From NCBI GenBank assembly GCA_003164785.1, contig PLUE01000053.1, positions 20,706 through 84,705 on the forward strand: DNA of 64,000 nucleotides. The letters run 5' to 3'. Source of the stretch: Gammaproteobacteria bacterium (GTDB lineage: Bacteria; Pseudomonadota; Gammaproteobacteria; Steroidobacterales; Steroidobacteraceae). Below the pieces are notes generated by a model. The model made no database searches. It saw nothing but the letters and a program-made list of their open reading frames with translations, and was not told where the DNA came from. The position numbers were made by a program, and so were the translations under genes. Shown here piece after piece: positions 55,875 through 64,000 of the stretch (the stretch's first letter is position 1; every line of letters begins with the position of its first letter).

Positions 55875-56281
55875 CCGGTGGGCTGCACCGTGTCGGTTTC
55901 CCGCGCCGCGAGCGGGCTCCCGTCGAGATCTCCGAGCAGCTCGACCAGGGCGACCAACGCTTTCCACACGCTCGAATCCGTATGTTCCGCATGAGCGGTG
56001 GCCGCGACAAGACTGGTCATTTCCAACATGCTCGCGGCCTTCGCGAGATCGGGAAAGTCGAAGGTTGCCGCCGCCCCCTGCAATCGATGGGCTCGAAAGT
56101 TCAAGTCATCGAAGATCCGGCCAGGACATTCCTCCGCCCGAGCCAACGCGGCGCTCAAGGTCACGAAATGCACGCGCTCGCTTTGCAATCGGATCAGGAA
56201 GAGCCGGTTGAGGTCGTCGGCCGTCGCCGTGGACGTGAACGAGGGAGCATCGTTGCGTCGTCGGTATTTAATCGATCCCAC
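55871..56281 (-). CDS. Histidine phosphotransfer (HPt) protein
   Basis: The GTG at 56281 has GAGGAG six bases upstream and overlaps the end of the GGDEF gene by 14 bases. The 136-residue helical protein carries [20 protein letters not shown], where the His of RAHRLQGAA is the phosphorylation site of HPt domains (A-H-x-L-x-G-A/S). A second helix pair ([20 protein letters not shown]) completes the bundle. It should relay phosphate between a hybrid kinase and the adjacent response regulator. The in-frame extension to 56389 is antisense to the GGDEF gene end and is not used. Confidence 0.82.
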   Translation of the reverse strand: MGSIKYRRRNDAPSFTSTATADDLNRLFLIRLQSERVHFVTLSAALARAEECPGRIFDDLNFRAHRLQGAAATFDFPDLAKAASMLEMTSLVAATAHAEHTDSSVWKALVALVELLGDLDGSPLAARETDTVQPTG

Positions 56282-57272
56282 GGGTTTCTCCTCGCTTGCT
56301 CGCATAGAGATTGCGATCGGCCACATGCAACAGATTCTGGACCGCGGAGGGGCCGATCGGCACGTGCGGGGGCTCGACAGCGGTGACACCGACGCTCGCC
56401 GTGTAACTCACCGATCCAGTGCTGGTCGACACCGGCAACGACGCAAGGAGCTGGCGCATTTTTCGCGCGACGATGTTCGCGCCCGCAAGCGGGGTCTCGG
56501 GAAGCACGATCACGAATTCGTCTCCGCCGGTGCGGGCCAGCCAGTCGCCGGCCTTGCGCAGGCAGCTCGTGGCCCGGGCGACGAAGGACTGAAGCACGAG
56601 GTCGCCGGCCTGATGGCCGTATTGATCGTTGACCAATTTGAACTCATCGATGTCGCAGCTCAATATGGCGAGCGGATGATCGTGACGCCGGCATCGGGCC
56701 AGCTCGCGCGGAAGGGTTTTCACCAGGTAACGCAGGTTGTGAGCGCCGGTGAGCGGATCGGTGGTTGCGAGTCGCCGATTCTCCCGGTCGCTGGTGCGCA
56801 GCGACTGCTCCACCTGGGTGATGCGCCGCCCGATCTCGATGCGCGCGAGTATTTCCTCGACCGGCGCCCCTTTGAGAACATAGTCGTCCGCGCCCGCCGC
56901 CAAGCCCGTGAGGATGTCCTGTTTGCTGTCGCGCACCGTCAGCAGCACGACATAGATGTAGTTCTCGTAGCAGGCGGTCCGCAGGTAACGACACAGGGCC
57001 AGGCCGTCCATGTCCGGCATCTGCCAATCCGTCAACACGATCTGACAGGGCGCGCCGCTCAAGACTCGCAACGCTTCTTCGCCGGAGGCGGCGACTTCGA
57101 CGTCGAAGTTTGTCATTCGGAGCAACGCGGCCAGACGGGCGCGGATCAAGTCATCGTCATCGACGACCAGCACCCTGCATGCGGGCAGCGATTGCAGGTG
57201 ATGCAACAGAATCGTGTCATGAAGATCGGCACGCGAATCGTCGAGGCTCGCTGCATAGATTTCCGGACGCAT
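56268..57272 (-). CDS. Response regulator with GGDEF diguanylate cyclase output
   Basis: A receiver domain starts RVLVVDDDDLIRARLAALLR, carries the phosphoacceptor Asp in VLTDWQMPDMDGLALC, and ends YVLKGAPVEEILARI. A GGDEF domain follows with TDPLTGAHNLRYL, CDIDEFKLVNDQYGHQAGD and the active site RTGGDEFVIVLPE, so it should make cyclic di-GMP. No inhibitory RxxD site is plain. ATG 57272 was chosen over a GTG at 57320, and neither has a strong ribosome site. It is co-transcribed with the HPt gene, forming a relay module. Confidence 0.9.
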   Translation of the reverse strand: MRPEIYAASLDDSRADLHDTILLHHLQSLPACRVLVVDDDDLIRARLAALLRMTNFDVEVAASGEEALRVLSGAPCQIVLTDWQMPDMDGLALCRYLRTACYENYIYVVLLTVRDSKQDILTGLAAGADDYVLKGAPVEEILARIEIGRRITQVEQSLRTSDRENRRLATTDPLTGAHNLRYLVKTLPRELARCRRHDHPLAILSCDIDEFKLVNDQYGHQAGDLVLQSFVARATSCLRKAGDWLARTGGDEFVIVLPETPLAGANIVARKMRQLLASLPVSTSTGSVSYTASVGVTAVEPPHVPIGPSAVQNLLHVADRNLYASKRGETRGID

Positions 57273-57351
57273 GGGCGCAAGATTACACAGCCCCGGCGCC
57301 GTGTTCGTGGAACGCGGCACATTTGGCGGATGGTGCGTCGCGAAGTTGGGG

Positions 57352-58743
57352 TCAGGGGCGCGGCGCGGACCACCCGCCGCCCAGGGCCTCGATCAACGCG
57401 ACGCTCGCCTGGAGCCGATCGGACAGCACCGTCAACGCCGTCTCTTCGCTGCTGAGGCGCGTGGTCTGTGCCGTAATCACGCTGCTGTAGGGCACGGTTC
57501 CGGCCTTGTACTGGTTCAGCGTGAGGCGCTCAGCCTCCTTGGATGCGGCGACGGCGGCATCCTCGATCACCGCTTGCTGCTCGAGAACCCGCAGCGTCAC
57601 GATTTCATCTTCGACTTGTTCGAATCCGGCCAGCACCGTCTGCCGGTAGTCGGCGACGCTCGCCTCATAGGCCGCCCGGGCCTGGGCAACCTGGGCGCGC
57701 CGCAGTCCGCCGTCGATGATGGTTTCCGCCAATTCCGGGCCGATGGACCAAACTCGATTTGTGGTGCTGATCAGGCGGCTGAACGCGCCGCTGGAGTATT
57801 GGTCGGAACCGGAGAGGGTCAGAACCGGAAAGTAAGCCGCCTTGGCGACGCCGATTTGTGCATTGCTGGCCGCCATGCGGCGTTCCGCTTCCGCCACGTC
57901 GGGCCGTCTTTCCAACAGCTCGGACGGTACTCCCGCGGGCACCGTCGGCACGTCGTTTCTCATCGACGACGTCGCCACGCCGAAGACTGCCGGCTGCTGG
58001 CCGACCAGCACCGCGATGGCATGTTCCAAAATGGCGCGCTGGATTTTCGCGTTCACCTGCTGCGCCTGGCTGTTGAGCAGTTGCGTCTGTGCGCTCACGA
58101 CATCGGCTTTGGCGGCGACGCCGAACTTGTAGCGGCTTTCGGTGATTTTCAGGGACAGTTGTTCGGCGACGACGATGTCGTCCAAGATCCGCTGCAGCTG
58201 ATCCTGCGCGCGCAGTTGGAAGTAGTCGGTCGCGAGGGTGGCCTGGGCCGACAGTTTCGCCGCCGCGAGCGCCGCGTTGCTCGCCTGGGCGGAGGCGCGA
58301 TCGCTCTCGACGGTGCGGCGAATCTGTCCCCAGATATCCAGCGTCCAATTCGCGCTCAAGGCGCCGACCACGGTGGTCCTCGCGGGTGCGTCGCCGATCG
58401 CACCGCGCTGCGGCCCGATGCTGCCCGCGATGGTCGGCCAGAAGCCGGCACGCGCCTGGGCGACCAGCGCCTGCGCCTGATCGAACGCGGCCAGGGCGGA
58501 TTTGACGTTCTCGTTCGAGATGTCGATTTGTGCCTCGAGCTTTCCCAACTCGTCATCGCCGTAGATGTTCCACCAGGGGCCGCGGCTCAATACATCGTTG
58601 GGCTCGCTGGGCTTCCAACCGCCCGTCTCCTTGAATGTCTCCGTCGTCTCGAATTTCGGCCGGTGATAGTCGGGTCCGACCGCGCAGGCCGTCAGGAGCG
58701 AAATGCCACAGGCGATGGAGGACAAACGATGGCGGATATTCAA
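57352..58743 (-). CDS. NodT/OprM-type outer-membrane channel of an RND efflux pump
   Basis: The TTG start at 58743 overlaps the RND gene stop (TTGA) and has GGAG eight bases upstream. The 463-residue lipoprotein has the lipobox SLLTACAVGPDYHRP and two OEP repeats: SALAAFDQAQALVAQARAGF and the mid-protein coiled coils, then ETIIDGGLRRAQVAQARAAY and ALIEALGGGWSAP at the end. It forms the outer-membrane exit duct for the two RND subunits encoded upstream. The order MdtB-like, MdtC-like, OprM-like is as in muxABC-opmB operons. Confidence 0.93.
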   Translation of the reverse strand: MNIRHRLSSIACGISLLTACAVGPDYHRPKFETTETFKETGGWKPSEPNDVLSRGPWWNIYGDDELGKLEAQIDISNENVKSALAAFDQAQALVAQARAGFWPTIAGSIGPQRGAIGDAPARTTVVGALSANWTLDIWGQIRRTVESDRASAQASNAALAAAKLSAQATLATDYFQLRAQDQLQRILDDIVVAEQLSLKITESRYKFGVAAKADVVSAQTQLLNSQAQQVNAKIQRAILEHAIAVLVGQQPAVFGVATSSMRNDVPTVPAGVPSELLERRPDVAEAERRMAASNAQIGVAKAAYFPVLTLSGSDQYSSGAFSRLISTTNRVWSIGPELAETIIDGGLRRAQVAQARAAYEASVADYRQTVLAGFEQVEDEIVTLRVLEQQAVIEDAAVAASKEAERLTLNQYKAGTVPYSSVITAQTTRLSSEETALTVLSDRLQASVALIEALGGGWSAPRP

Positions 58744-61700
58744 GTGGCAGGCTCCAGCATGGGGCTTCTGCCGCTCCCGCGCGACGTCGGCGGGGCGTAT
58801 TTTCCCTGCTTGAGATGCTTCCAATAACGATGCACGTACAGGTAAACCACCGGCGTGGTGTACAAGGTCAACAACTGACTGACGATCAAGCCGCCGACGA
58901 TCGAGATGCCGAGCGGACGGCGCATTTCGGTGCCGTCACCGGCGGCGATCGCGAGCGGCAACGCGCCGGCGATGGCCGCGCAGGTGGTCATCATGATGGG
59001 CCTGAACCGCAGGGAACAAGCATGAGCGATGGCCGCTCGCGGATCCATGCCGAGCGTGCGCTCCGCCTCCAGCGCGAAGTCGACCATCATGATGGCGTTC
59101 TTCTTGACGATGCCGATCAGCAGCAGAATGCCGAGAAACGCGATCAGGCTGAACTCCGTGCCCGTCGCAAGGAGGGCGAGGAGCGCCCCCACCCCGGCCG
59201 AGGGCAGAGTCGAGAGGATCGTCAAGGGTTGGCTGTAGCTCTCGTACAGCACGCCCAGCACGACGTAGATGGCGAGAAGCGCCGCCGCCAGCATCATGGG
59301 GGTGTTGCTGTTGCTCTGCTGGAACAGGCGCGCGGTGCCGTAGGTGCCGCCGTGAATGCTGATGGGAACATGGATCTCACTCATCTTTTTCTCGATCGCG
59401 GCGAGCGCGGTGCCCAGCGATTCCTTTTCCGGCAGGTTGAACGAAATGGCGGTCGATACCGACGTGCCCGTGTGATTGACGCTGACCGGTGTGGTCCCGG
59501 TGGCGAAATGGCTGAACGCCGCAAACGGCACCACGGTCTCCGCCGCCACGCTGACCGCCGTGCCGGTCGAGGTGTTGCCGCGGCCGGCGTTTGCCAGGGA
59601 GTTGAGCGCAGCATTGCGCGCCGCATCGCCTGCCACGGCGGCGGCGGATGCCGCGGTCGAAGTCGAGCCGGCGACCGTGGCGGCGGACGTGCTGGTGGTG
59701 GTGGTGCCCGCCACCGCCTGGGTGCTTTGCGTCCCGCTGACGGCGCCGCCCGACGTGCTCAGATACAGCTCCTTCAACACGTCGGGGCTTTCCAGGTACT
59801 GCGGCGCGATCTCCATGACGACGTGGTATTGCTGCGGGCTGAAGGGATTGTAAATGTTGGAAACCTGGGACTGGGCAAACGCATCAGCCAGCGCGTTGTC
59901 GATCTGGACGGCCGTGAGCCCCAGCTGCGATGCCGTGTCGCGGTCGACGATCAGTCGCGCCTCGAGACCGCCCGGCTGCAGGTCGGTATCCACATCCGTC
60001 AGTTCCGGCATGTCCTGCAGGGCGGCGCGCAGCTTCTGCGACCAGGTGCGCAGCTCCGTGAGGTCGTCGCCGAGGAGCGTGTACTGATACTGGGAATTCG
60101 ACGAGCGGCCGCCGCCGCCGCCGATGTCCTGAACCGCCTGCAGGAATGACGACACGCCCTCGACCCGCCCGAGCTTGGGCCGCAGGCGCGCGATGATCTG
60201 ATCCGCGGAAATGTGCCGCTGGTTGAGCGGTTTGAGCGCGATGGTGAGATTGGCGCTCGCGCCGCCGCCGGGGCCAAAGCCGCCGGCTCCGACGGAACCA
60301 GTCACGGTGTTGACGGCGGGATCCTGCTGGACGATCGCGGCGACCTCCTGAAGCTTGCGTTTCATGAACTGAAAGGAGGCGGTCGCGTCGCCGCGGATGC
60401 CGCCCTGCAGCTGTCCCGTATCCTGCTGCGGGAAAAAGCCCTTGGGAATGACGATGTACAGGTAGACGTTGAGGGCTATGGTGGCCAGTAGCATCAGCAT
60501 CATGATGCGCCGATGATGCAAGGACCAATCTAAGGTGCGTTCGTAGCCGCGGCGCATCCGCTCGAATTCGCGGTTGAAGGCGCGAGCGAATCGTGAGTGG
60601 CGACGTTCGTTCTCGCGCACCAACAGCAGCGAACACATCATGGGCGTCGTGGTCAGTGAGATCACCAGGGAGATCAAAATGGCCACCGACAACGTCACGG
60701 TGAATTCGCGGAAAATCTTGCCGACCAGGCCGCCGGCGAACATGAAGGGGATGAAAACGGCGATCAGCGACAGGCTCATCGAGAGCACCGTGAAGCCCAC
60801 CTCGCGCGCGCCCAGGATCGCGGCGCTCATCCGCCCCATTCCTGCCTCGATGTGGCGCGTCGTGTTCTCCATGACGACGATCGCATCGTCCACCACGAAG
60901 CCCGTGGCGACGGTGAGCGCCATCAGCGAAAAGTTATCGAGCGTGTAGCCTAAGAGATACATGGCCCCGAACGTGCCGATCAAGGACACCGGCACGACCA
61001 GCGCCGGGATGATCGCCGCCCGATAGCTGTTGAGAAAGATGTAGACGACCAGAATCACCATGGCCACCGCCAGCAGCAGCGTTTCCTCCACCTGGCGCAG
61101 CGAGGCACGGATGGTGATGGAGCGATCGAACGTGACCACGAGGTCGATCTTCGGATCGATGGAGTTCTTCAGTTCGGGCAGTTCCGCCTTCACCGCGTCG
61201 ATCATCTCGATGACGTTGGCGCCGGGCTGCTGGAACACCTGCACGAAAACGGCCGGCTTGCCGTTGTACAGCCCATAGGTGCGCACGTTTTCGGTGGCGC
61301 CGTCCTCCATGTCGAGGACCTGGGCCACATCGCCGAGACGCACCACCGCGCCGTTGCGATTCGCGATGATGAGGCTGCGGTAGGGAGCCGCGTCGCGTGC
61401 GTTGTCGTTGGTGTAGATCTGGTAGTGCAGATCGCTGGACTCGATCGAGCCCTTCGGGGCATTGGCGTTGGCGTTGGAAATGGCCGCGCGCACGTCCTGC
61501 AGCCCCACGCCGTACTTGGACAGCGCCTGGGGGTTGATCTCCACCCGCACCGCGGGCAACGCGCTGCCGTTGACGTTGACGCCGCCCACGCCTTGAATCT
61601 GCGACAGGCGCTGCGAAATGACCGCGTCGGCCGCGTCGTAGATCTGCCCCTGGGTGAGCACATCGGAGGTCATGGCGATGGCCATGACGGGGAACAGCGC

Positions 61701-62102
61701 ACTGTTGATCTTTCGGTACGAGGGATTGCGCGTCAGCGACGAGGGCAGGTCGGCATGGGCGGCGACGATGGCCGCCTGCACGTCCCGCGCGGCGCCGTCG
61801 ATGTCGCGGTCCACCCCGAAGGTCAGCTGGATGTTGGAGTTCCCGACATTGCTGCTCGAGGTCATGTCGTCGACGTCCGCGATGGCGCCGAGATGCCGCT
61901 CCAGCGGCGTGGCCACCGTGCTGGCCATGACCTCCGGACTCGCGCCCGGCAGGGTCGCGGTCACGAAGATCGCCGGCACGTCGATGCGCGGCAGCGGCGC
62001 CACCGGCAACAGCATGAACGCCACGATGCCGCACAGGGCGACGCCCACCGTCAGCAGGCTCGTCGCCACCGGCCGGCGGATGAAAGGCGCCGAGATGTTC
62101 AC
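58740..62102 (-). CDS. RND efflux permease, MdtC/MuxC type
   Basis: This 1120-residue RND transporter spans 12 helices with two large porter domains. The N terminus [20 protein letters not shown] and the porter core (PSVE-like [37 protein letters not shown] in helix 4 with two Asp) are typical. The second half has [29 protein letters not shown] and [24 protein letters not shown] residues. An extra low-complexity stretch of about 80 Ala/Ser/Thr-rich residues (near residues 780-860) lies in the second porter domain. It uses the proton gradient to export drugs or other small molecules. Confidence 0.93.
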   Translation of the reverse strand: MNISAPFIRRPVATSLLTVGVALCGIVAFMLLPVAPLPRIDVPAIFVTATLPGASPEVMASTVATPLERHLGAIADVDDMTSSSNVGNSNIQLTFGVDRDIDGAARDVQAAIVAAHADLPSSLTRNPSYRKINSALFPVMAIAMTSDVLTQGQIYDAADAVISQRLSQIQGVGGVNVNGSALPAVRVEINPQALSKYGVGLQDVRAAISNANANAPKGSIESSDLHYQIYTNDNARDAAPYRSLIIANRNGAVVRLGDVAQVLDMEDGATENVRTYGLYNGKPAVFVQVFQQPGANVIEMIDAVKAELPELKNSIDPKIDLVVTFDRSITIRASLRQVEETLLLAVAMVILVVYIFLNSYRAAIIPALVVPVSLIGTFGAMYLLGYTLDNFSLMALTVATGFVVDDAIVVMENTTRHIEAGMGRMSAAILGAREVGFTVLSMSLSLIAVFIPFMFAGGLVGKIFREFTVTLSVAILISLVISLTTTPMMCSLLLVRENERRHSRFARAFNREFERMRRGYERTLDWSLHHRRIMMLMLLATIALNVYLYIVIPKGFFPQQDTGQLQGGIRGDATASFQFMKRKLQEVAAIVQQDPAVNTVTGSVGAGGFGPGGGASANLTIALKPLNQRHISADQIIARLRPKLGRVEGVSSFLQAVQDIGGGGGRSSNSQYQYTLLGDDLTELRTWSQKLRAALQDMPELTDVDTDLQPGGLEARLIVDRDTASQLGLTAVQIDNALADAFAQSQVSNIYNPFSPQQYHVVMEIAPQYLESPDVLKELYLSTSGGAVSGTQSTQAVAGTTTTSTSAATVAGSTSTAASAAAVAGDAARNAALNSLANAGRGNTSTGTAVSVAAETVVPFAAFSHFATGTTPVSVNHTGTSVSTAISFNLPEKESLGTALAAIEKKMSEIHVPISIHGGTYGTARLFQQSNSNTPMMLAAALLAIYVVLGVLYESYSQPLTILSTLPSAGVGALLALLATGTEFSLIAFLGILLLIGIVKKNAIMMVDFALEAERTLGMDPRAAIAHACSLRFRPIMMTTCAAIAGALPLAIAAGDGTEMRRPLGISIVGGLIVSQLLTLYTTPVVYLYVHRYWKHLKQGKYAPPTSRGSGRSPMLEPAT

Positions 62103-64000
62103 GTCGGATCGTCCACGATGGCGCCGCGACCGCGCGCGGTGCCGCGGTGGCGGAAACGCGATGCGATGCGGTCGAACATCAGATAGATCACCGGCGTCGT
62201 GAACAAGGTCAGCACCTGGCTCACCAGCAGGCCACCCACGATGCTCACACCCAGGGGATGTCGCAATTCCGAGCCGGTCCCGGTGCCGAACATCAGCGGC
62301 AGCGCCCCGAAAATGGCGGCCACGGTCGTCATCAGGATGGGACGAAAGCGCAACAGACAGGCCTGGTAGATCGCCTCGCGCGGCGTCAGACCCTGGTCCC
62401 GTTCCGCAACCACCGCGAAGTCGATCATCAGGATCGCATTCTTCTTGACGATACCGATCAACAGGATGATGCCGATGAGCGCGATGATCGTGAGGTCATC
62501 CCCGGCCAGCATCAGCGCCAGGAGCGCGCCGATGCCGGCCGACGGCAGCGTCGAGAGAATGGTGATGGGATGAATGAAGCTCTCGTAGAGCACGCCCAAT
62601 ACGATGTACATCACCAGCACGGCCGCGACCAGCAACAATAATTCGTTGTCGAGATTGCTGCGGAACGCCAGCGCCGCCCCCTGAAAGGTGGTCTTGATGC
62701 TGGCCGGCAGACCGAGGCTGCGCTCGGTGTTCTCGATCGCCGTCACGGCGGCGCCCAATGAAGCCTCGGGCGCCAGGTTGAACGAGACGGTGGCGGCCGG
62801 AAATTGCGCCAGATGATTGATGAGCAGGGGGCGCGTTTCCACGTCGACCTTGACGATGGCCGACAAGGGCACCTGGCCGCCGCCGGCGGTCGGGACGTAG
62901 ATCGATGCGAGCGAGTCGACCGACCGGTAGGTCGACGGGTCCGCCTCCATGATGACCCGATACTGGTTCGATTGGGTGAAAATGGTGGAGACGATGCGCT
63001 GGCCGAATGCATCGTACAGGGCGTTGTCGACGGTGCCGACGCTGATTCCGAGACGCGCGGCGCTGTCCCGATCGATGGTGACGTAAACCGCCAGGCCATT
63101 GTCTTCCTGATTGCTGACCACGTCGGCGAGTTCCGCGTGCTCACGCAACGCGGACACGAGTCTGGGCGTCCAGGTCGACAACGCGGCCGGATCGGCGCTT
63201 TCCATGGTGAACTGGTACTGGGTTCGGCTGACGGTGTTGTCGAGCGTCAAGTCCTGGACCGGCTGCATGTACAGAGTGACCCCGGCAACGTTCGCGGTCT
63301 CGGTGCGCAGACGGCGGATCACCTCGGCGACGTTCGAATTGCGCGCGTCCCGCGGCTTCAAATCGATCAGGAATCGGCCGCTGTTCAAGGTGACGTTGTT
63401 GCCGTCCACGCCGATGAACGAGGACAGGCTCTTGACGTCGGGGTCGGTCAGGATGGCCACCGCCAGCGCCTGCTGCCGATCGGCCATGCCCGCATACGAA
63501 ATCGATTCGCTGGCCTCCGAAACACCCTGGATCAGGCCGGTGTCCTGATCCGGGAAGAAACCCTTCGGTATCGCCACGTACAGACCCGCGGTCACGATCA
63601 CGGTGGCGGTGGCCACCCACAGCGTGAGCTTCTGACGATCCAGGACCCAGGTGAGCCTGCGGCCATACCATTCCACCACCGCCGCGAACCAGCGACCCGA
63701 CTCCGGCGCCTTGTCATGGATCGGTCGATGCTTGAGCAGCTTTGCGCACAGCATCGGCACGAGCGTCAGCGACACCACCGCCGAAATCAGGATCGTCACG
63801 GCGAGCGTGATGGCGAATTCGCGGAACAGCCGGCCCACGACGTCCTGCATGAAGAGCAGCGGGATGAGCACGGCGATCAACGAAACCGTCAGCGAGATGA
63901 TGGTGAAGCCGATCTGTCCGGCGCCCTTGAGCGCGGCTTCGAGCGGCGGCTCGCCGAGTTCGATGTAGCGCGAAATGTTCTCGATCATCACGATGGCGTC
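62099..64000 (-). CDS. RND efflux permease, MdtB/MuxB type (C-terminal part, runs off window)
   Basis: The frame is open at the right edge, with [14 protein letters not shown] at the first visible residues, the helix-4 proton-relay region. It continues through [20 protein letters not shown], the second porter domain and [20 protein letters not shown] near the end. The stop overlaps the MdtC-like start by 4 bases, so the two are co-translated and probably form a heterotrimer, as in MdtBC. The N-terminal third and any membrane-fusion gene lie outside the window. Confidence 0.92.
   Translation of the reverse strand, partial: DAIVMIENISRYIELGEPPLEAALKGAGQIGFTIISLTVSLIAVLIPLLFMQDVVGRLFREFAITLAVTILISAVVSLTLVPMLCAKLLKHRPIHDKAPESGRWFAAVVEWYGRRLTWVLDRQKLTLWVATATVIVTAGLYVAIPKGFFPDQDTGLIQGVSEASESISYAGMADRQQALAVAILTDPDVKSLSSFIGVDGNNVTLNSGRFLIDLKPRDARNSNVAEVIRRLRTETANVAGVTLYMQPVQDLTLDNTVSRTQYQFTMESADPAALSTWTPRLVSALREHAELADVVSNQEDNGLAVYVTIDRDSAARLGISVGTVDNALYDAFGQRIVSTIFTQSNQYRVIMEADPSTYRSVDSLASIYVPTAGGGQVPLSAIVKVDVETRPLLINHLAQFPAATVSFNLAPEASLGAAVTAIENTERSLGLPASIKTTFQGAALAFRSNLDNELLLLVAAVLVMYIVLGVLYESFIHPITILSTLPSAGIGALLALMLAGDDLTIIALIGIILLIGIVKKNAILMIDFAVVAERDQGLTPREAIYQACLLRFRPILMTTVAAIFGALPLMFGTGTGSELRHPLGVSIVGGLLVSQVLTLFTTPVIYLMFDRIASRFRHRGTARGRGAIVDDPT

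Overview
The window is high-GC, densely coded bacterial DNA. Gene content suggests a gammaproteobacterium, perhaps near Steroidobacteraceae or Nevskiales: RND/NodT efflux, several TonB-dependent receptors, NikR, a XoxF methanol dehydrogenase, a full-length Lhr helicase and a DUF1592/DUF1552 pair. This placement is an inference from gene content, not from a database search. I saw no rRNA, tRNA, CRISPR array or intact insertion sequence.

Layout. 1-3.9 kb is a decayed accessory region: the tail of an outer-membrane efflux gene, shards of ClC channel, AcuI/YhdH, methylcrotonyl-CoA carboxylase and CsbD genes, a small lipoprotein gene, and two toxin-antitoxin pairs. 4-9.2 kb holds a PAS histidine kinase, a YeiH-type transporter, an aldehyde dehydrogenase and an ECF sigma shard. 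9.7-16.1 kb is a collinear locus for exported proteins: a DUF1592-type haem c protein interrupted by one in-frame amber codon, a DUF1552 Tat substrate, an ankyrin-repeat protein and a Tat-exported metallo-beta-lactamase-fold protein with degenerate metal ligands. 16.3-26.3 kb carries a DUF8021-like secreted protein, an acyl-CoA synthetase, a VapBC pair followed by a nitroreductase, divergent DUF6502-type genes (one a tandem duplication) and a class III aminotransferase. 26.4-31.8 kb is a nickel-themed block: two paralogous TonB receptors flank nikR, the second receptor is broken by an internal deletion, and an M20 peptidase remnant follows.

31.8-39.8 kb holds a glutathione peroxidase, a tannase/feruloyl esterase, two metallo-beta-lactamase-fold enzymes, an in-frame CobS-CobT deletion fusion, a DUF4398 protein, an AI-2E-type permease, a FlxA-like protein and a very small histidine-rich secreted peptide. 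40.2-49.7 kb is a C1 oxidation region. Minus-strand xoxF, xoxG, xoxJ, class III alcohol dehydrogenase and gfa would take methanol to formaldehyde and then to S-formylglutathione. A terminator hairpin lies between xoxF and xoxG, and another ends the operon. Convergent to this operon is a porin with a consensus sigma-54 promoter, and an AcoR-like sigma-54 activator and a PqqD-like protein lie beyond xoxF. 49.7-64 kb holds a trehalase, Lhr, a REC-GGDEF response regulator overlapping an HPt protein, and an MdtB/MdtC/NodT-type RND efflux operon that runs off the right edge.

Two themes stand out. The C1 region probably forms a regulated unit with the sigma-54 porin. The window is also unusually rich in freshly broken or fused genes (at least ten), which suggests ongoing deletion in accessory DNA.
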